Below the pieces are notes generated by a model. That model saw only the letters and a program-made list of their open reading frames with translations, was not told the DNA's origin and ran no database searches. 25,359 nucleotides of DNA from Ichthyophonus hoferi (Eukaryota > Opisthokonta > Ichthyosporea > Ichthyophonida > Ichthyophonidae): NCBI GenBank assembly GCA_002751075.1, contig NAOQ01000589.1:17031-42389 (forward strand), written 5' to 3'. The position numbers and the translations under genes are program-made. This document shows, piece by piece, positions 1 to 12,700 of this stretch (position 1 is its first letter; each line of letters opens with the position of its first letter).

Positions 1-258
1 TGTTTGTTTATATATATCTATCTATGTATGCATATAACATGGAAAGGTATATATTCCCCATTATTACAATTGTCCAACCATACATATGCAGAGCATTACA
101 TTAGCAAGCATACATGGACCATTAGACTACTACTATTACTATTACCTATATTATTATACAAACTATCATACTATTGCACTATTATACCATGATGTTAGTA
201 GGACGTGACGTAACACCAATCATATAATAGTACTTGATACCTGCATATATACATACAG

Positions 259-3031
259 TACCTATTACCAGATACTGATGTTTACTGGGAACGTCATTGC
301 AACCGTGCCGATTTCCGTGGTGACGGGCCTCCACCGGGTGGCTGGAGGCTGGCTTACAAGGTGGGGTGGGATTGTATTGTATTGTATTGTATTGTATTGT
401 ATTGTGTTGTATTGTATTGTATATTGTGGTATTGCATTGTATTCTCTTACATTATCTAACATTATCTATCCTGACCATGCCTGTCTCATGCTACCAACTA
501 TGTGCATGTTTATCTATATACATAATCAAAAACAAAACACAGATTGATATTTCCTCTTCCACGTCATTTCTTTTATGATACATAGATTGGTTGTATATCA
601 TAATAGAATATAATATAATATCATATAATGTAATATACTGTAATATAATATAGCATAATGCAAAAAAAGGTAATATGATACGATGCGATATTTTTATAGG
701 AAAGAGGAAGAGAAAGAAATAAACGAACTAACAAATTACAGAGGATAGATAGATTAAGAGAAAATATGATAGAGAATATAATGCATTGGTCAGACATTTT
801 ATTATATTATATTATATTTTTAATTAGTGATTAGTTAACAGGTTTAAGTTTAAGTGTTTTTATTGTATAGGCTAATAATATTTATTTAATTTAATCAATG
901 TTTTTGATTGGCGTATGTAGTGGATCAATAATAGAATGACCTTCTTGTAGAATACCTTTTAGTTATTATGGCCATTTATATATATATCTTTATCTATCTA
1001 TATATATATATATATATCTCTCTCTTTCTCTGTCTTTATATATATTCATTGCAATACATATACAACCACCATAGAGACAACAACAAGCCAATAGAATACG
1101 CATGAAGTCCGTTGCCCAAGGTCTCACACAACGATACAAAGAGCTAGAAGCTGGTAGTTTACTCTATCTATGCATTTATATATTCTTTTTATGTTTTCTT
1201 TATTCCTTCTATGTGGTATTGTTACATTGTGTTCCTCTCCTATTGCCTGATTTTTGTTGTCGACGAAGCATGTACTGGTGAGTTATTTCCCTTTATCACT
1301 GTTTATATAGGAACGTCTATATATATATATGTGTGTGTATGTATCTGGATATATCTGGATACAAGGTACTCTAGGGGGATGCTTATACCTTTAATATTTG
1401 ATTGACGTTATATCTGGGTTGTCAAAAGGGTGCGTGTAGATAGTATTGGCAGAGATTACTATCCCATTGGTAGGTAAGATAACTAAAGAAACTAAGTCCA
1501 TGGTTTAAAAGGCAATGCATGATTATTGACCAATTAGCTTTCAATTTGTGTTTACATAAACATCAAATACTTGGTATATATCTATATATCTCCTTAGCGA
1601 GTGGATAAAAGTAATTGCTAATTACATAATTAATCTTCCCACCCGCCAATAGAAAGTAAGAAGAAACATATGACCATTATTGATCCCACTAATGATTGGC
1701 TACGTCATCATGGTGTGGTTACTACTGCACGTGCTCACCCACCTCCAGGGCAACCTTCCGGCCCTAAAGGTAATTAGATTGGTCGGTTATTTTTATTACG
1801 ATATTTGTGTTTAAATTTTACTTTTTTTATTTTTTTATTTTTTTACTTTATATAATATATTTTTTAACATCCTTCTATTACACTATTGTACTACTATTAC
1901 AATATAACTATATGTATTATATTATATTATGGTACTAACATATGAAACATATATGATCCTCTTCTATCCTATCCTGCCCTGTATGATATACTTTGTAATA
2001 TCTTTCTATTACACTAGTATACCTTTGTATACTACTCCAATAATTATCCCGTTGTATACTAATCCAATAATTGCCATAGTAGTGGGCCTAACAAGATTCC
2101 AGAAACTGCGGAAAAATTTCAATAAGTGAGTTTATTGTCTGTTATAGATAGGTGATTGTGTTATGGAAATTTAAAAATGAATGGTGATTGGTTTATTTTT
2201 TAATTATCAGGTTGGCGATGGGAGATGCTTTTATATTTTTAATGTCATCTGTTGGTTGGGTTGTTATAGCGGAGTGGTGCTGTTAGAACTGGAACATACA
2301 ATGATGGGTAGATAGATTAGATAAGAGATATATATGAAGATGGTACCAGTGACAGTGAAGTACTGGCGTGTGGTATAGTTAAGAGAGAATGTATAAGATA
2401 GGGTAGAATAAAATGTTAGGATAGGATAGGATAGGGTAAGGTAGGATAAGATAGGATATGGTATGGTATGGTATAGTATGGTATAGTATGAATGCAATGA
2501 GGAAAATAAAGCCTTTGGATGATTAATTTAAACTATTTATTTTATTGGGGCTAACATTTGATTTTGTGTTATCTTTTTAATTTGAACTTTTGAAATTAGT
2601 TTTTATTGTTCTTTTTTAATTTTTGTTTTTCATTTCAGTTTTTAGTGCTTTAATTTTTTTTATTTTTTTTATTTTAATTTATTATTATTATTATTGTTAT
2701 TGTTTTATTTGCATTTACATTGACCACCCGTGTTACCTACCTTACGAGGCGATCAATAGTTGGTATTAATTCCTAATACTTTTTTAAAGGTATTAAGGTT
2801 GACTTTCCCCAAACAGTTTTCCAGCTTTTTACTGCTACTTCTTAATTCAATAATCATATTCCTTCTATTACAATTACAATGCCTAATACAAGTGTGTACG
2901 GTGTTTTAACAGGTCGCTTCGACGATAAAAGTGTTATGGTTTCCAGTTGGCACACAACCACAACCACCACTATGAGTGCTCCTGTTATTGGTATTGGTGC
3001 AATCAATTTGTCAGGAATGATATCCTATTAA
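259..3031 (+). CDS. Elongin A-like protein (3' end of a split gene, 5' exons outside window)
   Basis: Four exons join in frame: 259-360, 1075-1153, 1653-1769 and 2913-3031 (TAA 3029-3031), 139 codons with the stop, all introns GT-AG with matching phases (0, 1, 1). Exon 259-360 reads YLPDTDVYWERHCNRADFRG followed by a GDGPPPGGWRLAYK stretch. This resembles the Elongin_A domain wording known from animals (DTD-x-LW-x-RHC-x-RDF ... SWRE-x-Y). The next exon is a basic helix-like segment (RQQQANRIRMKSV...KELEA). Elongin A, from established knowledge, is the large subunit of the RNA polymerase II elongation factor SIII and a substrate receptor of a cullin ubiquitin ligase in the nucleus. The BC-box and F-box core would lie upstream of the window. 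The last two exons (DPTNDWLRHHG..., then SWHTTTTTTMSAP...ISY-stop) are not recognisable, so the C-terminal structure is inferred from phase and splice sites only. An optional 9-nt exon at 1269-1277 and optional exons near 2080 and 2211 also fit. Confidence 0.6.
371..443. repeat. (ATTGT)n pentanucleotide microsatellite
   Basis: About ten nearly perfect ATTGT units begin 11 bp after the donor of the exon ending at 360, then degrade after 423. They create overlapping repetitive ORFs in several frames, none of which is coding. Confidence 0.9.
968..1040. repeat. TA/TATC-rich simple repeat
   Basis: Runs of TATA, TATC and TCTC fill the last 100 bases of the intron before the exon starting at 1075. 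They partly serve as a pyrimidine-rich stretch. Confidence 0.7.
2417..2490. repeat. (GGATA)n / (GGTAT)n pentanucleotide microsatellite
   Basis: GGATA-type units grade into GGTAT and AGTAT units, all with a 5-bp period, within the last long intron of the Elongin A-like gene. The minus-strand ORF crossing it (2264-2497) is a repeat artefact. Confidence 0.85.
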
Positions 3032-3167
3032 GTACATGGCCTGTGATTGGATAGCTGTATGAATGTCTGTCTATACTCATTGCTCAGATATGGAGTCTAA
3101 GAGGATAGTAGAAAGGGTGTATTAGAGTAAATATTGTTTGTTATCACTTGTGTAAAAGGAAAGTTCT

Positions 3168-3173
3168 AATAAA
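3168..3173 (+). terminator. Candidate poly(A) signal AATAAA of the Elongin A-like gene
   Basis: An AATAAA hexamer lies 137 bp after the TAA at 3029-3031 and is followed within about 30 bases by a G/T-rich stretch (GGGGGACTTTTGTC). The position and downstream element fit a eukaryotic cleavage site. Confidence 0.5.
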
Positions 3174-3293
3174 AAATTAGCCTTAGGGGGACTTTTGTCA
3201 TTTATGAATTTTGGGTATGCTAGAAGGTTGTGTAGGTTGTGCCAGAGATGTAAATTCGGGCCACAATTCTATTATTATTGTTTATCTTTACCT

Positions 3294-3626
3294 CTATGAA
3301 GACCTGGCCCTCGACCCAGATCTGGCCATGTTAATAACTATCCACACTATATCCGTATTGAGGACTTGATCTCTTTGGAAAATTCTATATATAATGTTTA
3401 TATAGGATGCCCTTAGATGAGCCGATGTGTATCTTTCAAAGTAATCTTTATTGCATGAACGTAGTGGCACAGATAGATATGCACGTACATAGTTACAAGA
3501 CTCTTGTAGGTTCAAGAAGCCATGGTTGCTAGGTGACAAGTAAAGACTTTGTATTTGGTGGTTGATATAGTCGCTGCTTAATATTTTTGTATCGTATGAC
3601 CACGCTGCTAATAAGATTGTATACAT
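3294..3626 (-). other. Unassigned 110-codon minus-strand ORF
   Basis: Starts with a true ATG (MYTILLAAWSYDTKILSSDY...) and ends at 3294. The composition is ordinary for protein (SPSNHGFLNLQES, RSCNKDYFERY) and the GC content is higher than in the flanks, but no family is recognised. No splice partner or clear promoter was found. A plus-strand ORF of 50 codons at 3217-3369 overlaps it. It may be a chance ORF, a decayed exon, or a lineage-specific small gene; chance is the safest reading. Confidence 0.15.
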
Positions 3627-5430
3627 AGGCGGACTACTATTAAATAGGCCGCAACCATATACAATATCTTGTTTTATTGGGTCCTGTGTGTCAAATATAG
3701 CTACATATACAGCATAGGCAAAGTAAGTATAATTACTATTATTTAATAAATTACTGCTGGGAAATATTCTACATATAAAATGCTATCTTTAGAAAGCATA
3801 GAAATGTTGCATGAGATGAATTGGAGACTCTTGATTCTGTAGTGATACTAAATGAAGACCAAACAGTTTTTATCCTAAATTATCTGCTTGCAATAGTTGG
3901 CTGCCACCCTGAGTATGGGTAAGATTATTACTATACAGGCAGAAATTTCTATGGTTTATTCTTAGGAGCTTCCTAATTTAGTTATTTGCATGTGCAATCA
4001 TGTGCATGATTGGTGTTGTATACAGTTCGAGATATACCTTTTCTTATTGGTTTATCCCGCCAGTAATTTATTTACCCAATAATTGGCTACTTATTAAATT
4101 TTATTGGTTATTTAGAAGTAGCAACCACAATTTTTATTGGATAATTAGTACATAATTATTATATTCCTATTTCAGATATCTACGTACATGCGGCTATGGA
4201 TATGCATACACCTATGAATATCAAGTTGTTTATAATACCATGAACACAGAATAGTTTGCAATAGTTGCTCTTATGCACTCAGTTAAGCCTGAATACATCC
4301 TCATACAAGTGTATTTCATCCTTTGTTTAATCTCATTTATGCTTTCTTTGTTAACTAGTACCACCTAAGTATATAAACGGAAAGTTTATAAATAATAGAC
4401 AATTTTCACAATTTGGCCTTGTTAGTATAGTTTTTTTGTTTTGAAAAGGAAAGTTCCTCCCTGCCCCACCCATCATCAGTACGGAAAAGGCTAAGCATAA
4501 TTTTTTTATTACATTTCGAATTTTAGTACTGTAAAGCACAGGCTCACGGTGTACTAGCTTTATACTGCAAGGTTGTGTCACTAAGAAAACCTTTAACTAA
4601 AGTAATTAAAATTATTTGCAGTTGCTCTCAAAGATAGCGTGCTGCCTATATATGGACAGTATTAAATAAGATATTATTTTGATAATTCTTTTCATGATTA
4701 ATATGGAAAAGTATGAATAGTTTTTGTTATTTCGCATATGGTAGTACCATAGTCAACAGGATTAGTTTATGGAATTTTTGTTTTATTAATTCCTGTCCAA
4801 TGACTGCTATTAATCGCAACGATCTGTGTTTAATCACTGTAATTGGTAATTAATTGCTTACTAATCACAGATTAATCATTACTTTTAATTTAATTCTGCA
4901 CAGCTAGGCAGGATATATGTTGAAGGGAAAGTATTTTCCCATCTGTCATTTAAGTAGAATTATTTTTCCATATTTTTAATATATATATATCATGGATTTA
5001 CCGCCTATTAGTATTAGGATTTTAATCATGGTACGGAACCATTGCACGGTATTATTACGAGTCAAACCAAATTATCTGACCCGTGATTCTTATAGTCCTA
5101 AACCGGGCTAACTATGCTAATATATATAGGCAATGGTGAGACGCCAAAGCAGTGATTGGCTATTTTAAAATTAAATCAATGGGAAATCCGGATCAGAGCG
5201 TGGTAAATTGAAAACTGTGATTTTGTTTCCGTTTGACTTTTTTAAAAACAATTTCTCTCCGGGCCTGCCCCCTCAAAACCACTGCTTTTCTATTAAAAAA
5301 ATCCATTACTTTCTAACCATATTTTAGAACTTAAAAACTCTAAACTCTAACCCTGCTACTATATCATTCCGAGACAATATATGCTAAGCCAAACATGCTG
5401 ATATTGCCATTTATTTATTGATTGGAATAA

Positions 5431-5473
5431 TTGGGTATCTGGCGAGCAATTCAATAGTTGGGTATCTGGCGAG
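5431..5473. repeat. 16-bp perfect direct repeat, 27-bp period
   Basis: TTGGGTATCTGGCGAG occurs at 5431-5446 and again at 5458-5473, separated by 11 bp. The 27-bp spacing is nine codons, so the minus-strand ORF over it contains a repeated SPDTQL peptide. A local duplication is the simplest explanation. Confidence 0.85.
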
Positions 5474-6041
5474 GAGGGCCAGCATGTTCTCAAACACACT
5501 TTTTGATGACGGTCAATGAGTGTACAATAGCCCGACATTGGACTCTTTTGTAATGAAAATGGATAAATGATGAACATCCAGGTTGTACCATAAAATATCC
5601 TGCAGCAACATGTGTATGCGAAAAGGTGATAAAATGTATGCTTGAATAATACATATATATAGGTGAGTTTATTTGGACTTACGCCATGATTGCAATGGCT
5701 AGACGGGCTTATCCGTCCTTAAGATCGAATGAACTCGAAATGATAATGATAAGATGGTATAGTTATTATTTCTATATTAGGCAAAACCGAAAACGGTGAT
5801 ACCGAAAAGTGAATCTATGCAGGGAATAGGAAAATGATTAATTTAATTTAGCGGCTTTCTATTGCATTTCGAGTTTGCAAGATGACTAAAATTAAGCTAT
5901 ACCATTGGGTAATTTCTTTTAATAAAATCTTTTAGCCAATAATATTTACGATAATTAACCTTAATAAATCGCTGTAGCGCAATTGGTGAGCCAGTCCCAA
6001 CAAACAGTATTGTTTATTATTATATTATATATAGATACACA

Positions 6042-6081
6042 ATATTATTATATTATATTATATTATATTATATTATATTAT
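6042..6081. repeat. (TATTA)n pentanucleotide microsatellite upstream of the peptidase start
   Basis: Eight TATTA-type units end 25 bp before the ATG at 6107. They therefore lie in the 5' UTR or core promoter. No separate TATA box is distinguishable because of them. Confidence 0.85.
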
Positions 6082-6106
6082 GTTATTCTCCTTCACCTAA
6101 TATAAA

Positions 6107-6647
6107 ATGCGACTTCTTGCGGTGTCTATAGCCCTTTTGGCTTTAACGTATCCCTCATATGCTTTACTTTCTCGCCGATTTCGACATGGTGTAAAGCTAG
6201 TAAATTTAGAAAAAAGCAAACATGTTTTTGAGAATGACAACTCAACTTTATTTCGTTGGTTTTCGCAATGGAAGGATCATCTGGACCCATACGGCAGTGG
6301 AGACACATGGCAACAGGTGTGTTGGCGTAGGATATAATTATAGGGATTCACTAGCCTGGGTGACATACTGGGATTATTTCTATATGTATATATTTTGCCA
6401 GATGCGAGTGCGCTATTGTGTATGAGCGCAGATTCTTTCTTTCTAATTTACATGGTTGCTGTGTGGTTTTGACTTAAGGCAATTACTCGTATTTTATTTA
6501 CTTCCGCTTGTTTGCAATTGTAATGATTAGAATTTGCTGTCATTCCTTAATAATACATAATTTGGTTTAATGATTATCATTGTTGTTGTTGTTATTACCA
6601 TCATTATATTATTATTGTTATTATTTATATTGTTTTATTATTATTAC

Positions 6648-6710
<63 letters not shown>

Positions 6711-9700
6711 TACTATTACTATTACTATGATTACTATTACTATTATTATTATTATTATTATTATTCTTATTATACATCTACATGTATATATAACATGTGT
6801 AAAAGTGTTGAGTTCTTCTCCTTGCATAAAAAGTGGCAGTAGTATTGAAAAGAATAATATTTCAAAAATGGCTTATATATTATGCGTTGTATATTGCATA
6901 TAACATAGTCAACACTAAACCCTGTATCTTATATATTATATACTAAATATTCAAAATTAAATAATAAGTAATAATCACTATATACTATATATTATGTATT
7001 ATGTATTACGCAAAATCGCTTTATACCCAACCATAGCCATAATTTTTACCCTATCACTCTCTTTCTTTCTCCCTTCCTCCCATAGCGTTACCAAGTCAAC
7101 GACACTTATGGTACACCCGATGGTCCAGCCTTCTTGTTGCTAGGGGGAGAAGGCCCTATTGGTGCAAAGTTTTTATCTGACTCTGCTCTTATGGATACTG
7201 CTAAACTATATGGTGCCACTGTATTTCAGGTAGGTAGTTAGGCTTAATGTAGTGGTGCGGGTTTTTAATGTTGGGATTATATTGGTTTGTTTTTAATACG
7301 GTTTTAAACTTGATCGCTTTTAATACTTTTTTTTTGATTTGCTTGCTTTGAATACTATTTTATTGTTTGTTTTATTTTTAATGCCCTTTTTTTATTGGTT
7401 TACTTTTGAGATGAGTTTATTGTTGTGTGATAGTAAAACACGTGAGGAATGATATACGGATTAGTACCGTACTATGGCTATGGTATGTGCGGGTGGGTAA
7501 TGGAAAGGTTGTATTGGAGTGGTATGCTGCTGTATATTTTACATAGATAGATGGCCGTATGATATGGGGAAATATGTTTAATACCCATATACATATATAA
7601 ATATATATATACTATGATACCATCACCCTTCTATACCATCATATTCTCATATTATCATACTATTATATGATTATACTATTATACTATATACTATCATACC
7701 ATTGTCTGGTATACTATCCCACTATCACATCGACATATTAACATACCCTTTTAGACTATTCTATCTCTATATACGTATGTATCCATACAAATTCATATAA
7801 AAGTTTATTAAAACTTATAAAACTGTATAAAGGTATAAAAAGATAACCATAAAACATGTAATTGTAGTTTTGCACCTATATGATTGTCTTGTCTTTTAAA
7901 TACCTTTCCATGACCAATCATAACCCATCATTACAGTTAGAGCATAGATTCTATGGAGAATCCCAGCCTTTTGGTATATACCCCTCCGTATTTCATTGAG
8001 CCATTAGCTTTACTGCTAGTTTTACACCAATAATTCTCTTTAATTATTTTCTTTTTTTCATATATATTATTTTCCATTGGTTTCTCTATTTACTCTTTGC
8101 ATACTTATCCGTCTTTATATTAGCACTATATTTCTCTCTATATACTATATATATTTTTTTTTAACCGCTCTTAAATTATTAATTTTTTTTCCTTATTCAT
8201 TAATTCTAATACTTCTCATATCCTCATTTTGCTGTCGTCTTTCCATTATTATATTTCATTGGCAGACTGACTTCCCTTCCCTGAACATTACTATCGCAGT
8301 ACATTTTTTCTCTATATAGTTCTCACCATAGAAAGAATAATCAATATAATCATAATATCAATCAACGGTTATAAATACGCATACCTCATTACTGTATTTG
8401 TATTATTAATTCTTCTATTTTACCCACCTTTACCCTCCTTTCCCAGGAGATACATCCACCAACCATCTTCGTCTCCTTCACAGCCAACAAGCACTTGCCG
8501 ATGCCGCCTGGTTTGTCCAATGGGTGAATAGTAAGAGATCTCCATACAATAATATATCCAATAATAGCAAATGGGTGGTGTTTGGTGGAAGCTATTCTGG
8601 TGCATTGTCTGCCTGGATGAGGGTAAGTAGGGGAGGCAAAGAAGAGGGAAAGATAGAGCAAAGGTGGTTATACTATGATGCTATTCTACGATGATGCATG
8701 CATATTATTAGACTATGATACATTTTTATTACTATGCTCTCATACTGTTATACTATTATACAATTGTGTATGCGTACTATCATACACACACGTACACATA
8801 CATTCATTCATTCATATATATATATATATACATCATCTCACCCCCCCGCCCTCTCCCTCTCCCTCTCCCTCCTACAGTTAAAGTACCCCCACCTTATAGC
8901 AGGATCTGTGGCGTCGTCTGCTCCTGTACATATTGTAGTTGATTTCAGTGCATATCTACAGGTTGTACAGACCAGTTTATCTACAACAAACCATGGAGCG
9001 TTGTGTGTGAAGAGGATTGCTAAAGGTACTATCTATACCTTATGCGTATACTATATACTCTCTCCTATACCTTATATGCATACTCTATACTATATACCAC
9101 ACCTTATATGCCATTCTTTTAGCCTCCTAGTTAGCGCTTAGCAATTAGCATACTAACGTAAACGAGTCAGGTTCCTATTGGTCAGTATTAATGAAAAAGG
9201 TAGATGAGGTACATGATAAATATCATATGAAGTAATAATATTTAAAATAATATATAATAATAATAATAGTAATAATAATAGTAATGATAATAGTAACTAA
9301 CCAGCACAGAATACCACTATGCCCCTACTTTGCCAATATATTCTTATGTTCCTTGTGCATACTTTTTGTTGTGTATATCTCTTATGTATTTTATATATGC
9401 ATTCGGTTTTCTTCTGTATTTTGTTAATAAGTCATGTCGATGGAATAGTGTTGGACAATTGTAAAGGAGAGTAGTTATTGGCTATTTAGATATTATTATT
9501 ATTAATATAAACATTAGTGGAAAATAGCACGAATAATAATAAGCACAAACTGAATACTAATTATTAAGGACAAAATAGAATAGGAATAATAGTATATATA
9601 AAAACTCGGTACTACAAAATGTGTTATTGTTATTAATGCTATTATTATTATTATTATTATTGCAATTAGTACTATTATTATTAATTACTGTCACATATTG

Positions 9701-12700
9701 TCGTTAGCTTCCTATCTTTTTTTTATCTTTTTATATATATATATAAAAACAAACCCCTATCTATTACTTTTTTATTGTGCTCTATTTAAATATTACTTAT
9801 AATTTAACTCAACCAGTTTATTGACTATTCTAAAATATAAGCAGGCTTTATTTTATTTTATTTTATCTATTGGCGAGAAGATTTATAATGCAATAAGTAA
9901 CTCCAGAGGTTATCAACATAATTTATATTTGTAATAAAACTATTATACTGTATTTTATTCTATTATATTATATGTATTATACTGTGCGTAATAGTATAGT
10001 ACATACATAAACATATATACTTTGGAGAGGACATGCCTGACCTATAATGGGAAAAAGCATGGTTACCATTGTATATATACCTTTCTGTGATAGGTGCATA
10101 GAAGATTATTACGTAAGGTTATACCGTAAAGGGATACCCGCGAATTTACAGATAAGAAATTATACCGGTAATGAAATACTTGAGCATTTTGAAATGTTAA
10201 TTGTAATTGGCTAATTAAAATGAAACTCGCACAGCTACCAAAGAAATTGAGCGCTTGATAGTAACTGAGGAGGGGCGACAGGAAGTGGCGAAGGAGTTAA
10301 AATTGTGCGCACCAATAAGGTGAGACATTATATTTTAATGGAAACGTTGTACTGGGTCTGCATAGATATATATTGTTCTGTGTGGTTTTATTGAAATTAA
10401 TTAACACAGTAGGTAAGCCAATGATGGATGATATATAAATTTGAATTTATGTAATTATAGAAACATACTTCTTTTTTATAGTGGTTTGTTATAAAATAAA
10501 TAGCTAAATTGTACTGGTTAAGCAGGGGAAAGATAAAGTAGTGGGTTACTCCTACTCTACCATTATATATATAAAAACACAAATGCTTTTATATAAGCGT
10601 ACATGCTTGTATATGGTTATATGGTTCTTTTACTCTTTAAGCATATATGTATCATTTATTGGTACTCAAGTACACATACAGTCTCATACACATACATCTG
10701 TTTTTATATTTACATATAGGCCTGTAGGAGTATATTAGTTTCTGACCCTGTGTTGTACTGTTTATACATAGCTTATAATTTTTAGTTATAGTCGTGTACA
10801 TTAAATCCAATCTATCCAATAAAAAAACTACACTATAGTTACATCTATCCAATGCAAGCGTTCTATTATAATTCAGTCTATCCAATACAAACACTACTAT
10901 GATTCAATCTATCCAATACAAATATTATATTATAATTCAGTTTATCCAATACAAACACTACATTATAATCCAATAGATCTCATGCAAATACTGCATCTTT
11001 TATACAGTACACTATTCCTTACATCTAGTTATACCCATCCGTGATATTTATCGGCTTATAATTATTCCCTTATCATATCCCTCCAATAGGGAGAGCTCAA
11101 AATTCATCTCTGACCAAGTAGGCCGAATTATGAGTGATGTTGCCGACTTTATAGAGGGTACTGTCCAATACAGCGGGTACGTTAAAATGTTTTAAAACAT
11201 ATTCTGATTGGTGATGCCGTCAGCTTATTATGTTGTATAATAAGTATATGTTATTATAGTGTATTGTATTATGTTATATTATGTTATATACGTATATCTA
11301 ATCCTATCCTATATTTCATCCCCACCCCCTAGAGATAATAGGGATGGTTCAGTGGCCAGCATGCAAGATATCTGTGACGTCATGGCGAATACGTCATACT
11401 CTGCCTTGCATCAGTTAGGAAAACTCTCTGATTGGATGCTGGATACTAAGAATGAATCATGTGTGGTGAGAGGTCTCTCTATCTATTTATATCTTTATAT
11501 CTATTTCTATTTCTAGTCTCTCTATCTATTTATATCTTTATATCTATTTCTATTTCTAGTCTTTCTCTCTAGATACATCCCACTACCTTTTCACCACTAT
11601 GCAAACATACCAAATGTACACTTACTGATTATATTTATAATTTACCTTACTTACTTTACGTATAAAATAATTCATGCATAGCTATGGATTGATAGCAAGC
11701 ATTTAAACAAATGTATATGATTAGTTCTATAAATCATTTTGAAGAATTACACCAATAATCATCCATAAAGAACACAGCATATACTTCATACACAACCAAT
11801 CACCTATTTTTTCATTCCCTCTCTTTATCGGTCTGTGAATTCGTTATTTAATCCACTATTTTTATTGGTCAGGATACCAGCTATGACACTATGGTAGAAG
11901 GCTTACGTAATGCAAGTATAATGGCGGGTCCTGATAGGACCTGGTGGTGGCAGACATGCAACGAGTTTGCTTATTTCCAGGTAAGGTGTAGAGGGTTATA
12001 GTATAGTATTTGCTTCGTAGTGGCCTTTCAGTTTTTTATTATTATTTTTTGTATCAGTTTTTTTTTTTTGTATTTTATCTTATCTTATTTCTCTTTCAAT
12101 CTAACTGTTTTTTTTTTTTCCTATCTAATTTTATTTGTTTTTTTATATGATTTTAATTTTTTCCATCCAATTAACTCTCTCTTTATGCATCCTCTCTCTG
12201 TGTATAACTATATATTTATATGTAATTCTGCACCCTAAACAGACATACATGTATTTTATTTTTATTTTTTTCTTCCTTCTACCATTTTTATGTCTTTATT
12301 TCTATTTTTTTGTCCATGTAAATATACCAACCATTTAAACGTGTATAATTACCGAGTATACGTGCAATTGGTTTGCAATTACGTATGCACATGTATGTAA
12401 GTATGCATGTATGTGTGTATATATATATATGTTTGTGCATGCATTTCTATATCTAGGCACATGTCTTTATCTGTATATCTATCTATCTATATATATATAT
12501 ATATATATACCTGCACCTATTTACAAGCACATCTGCAAGCACAGATATATACTACGTACAAACATACACGTACACATACGCCTATACCTTTCTATACCTA
12601 TATACTTATACAGATATGCATATATATACCCAATGAAACTCACTATGTAAAATTTAACATCTCCTTATCTTTCTGGGATCACAGACTACCGATGCACCTA

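Larger units (their letters stand above)
3180..5990. other. Intergenic spacer, no supported gene
   Basis: AT-rich unique sequence between the poly(A) signal of the first gene and the S28 peptidase promoter region. It holds two unconvincing ORFs: a minus-strand one of 110 codons at 3294-3626, and a plus-strand one of 50 codons at 3217-3369 that overlaps the first. It also holds a 16-bp direct repeat at 5431 and 5458, an 18-bp near-palindrome at 3995-4012, and many CCAAT/ATTGG pentamers. No known domain, RNA gene or transposon was seen. Confidence 0.6.

Noticed and set aside
265-578. Overlapping ORFs with YCIVLYCIVLYC or IQYNTIQYNTIQ repeats
   Set aside because: They arise from the (ATTGT)n repeat. 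The real exon uses another frame and ends at 360.
1154-1291. Open read-through after the exon ending at 1153, giving a hydrophobic, membrane-like stretch
   Set aside because: The sequence is AT-rich and intron-like, the exon already has a usable GT donor at 1154, and Elongin A is a soluble nuclear protein. RNA evidence would be needed.
4015-4045. GTTCGAGATATACC as a tRNA B box
   Set aside because: No A box, acceptor stem or T-arm pairing is present around it.
6570-6903. Poly-Tyr and poly-Ile ORFs on both strands
   Set aside because: They are translations of the (ATT)n microsatellite inside intron 1 of the S28 gene, between two well-supported exons.
8389-8661. Minus-strand 90-codon ORF
   Set aside because: It is the antisense shadow of S28 exon 4, which encodes the GGSYSG motif.
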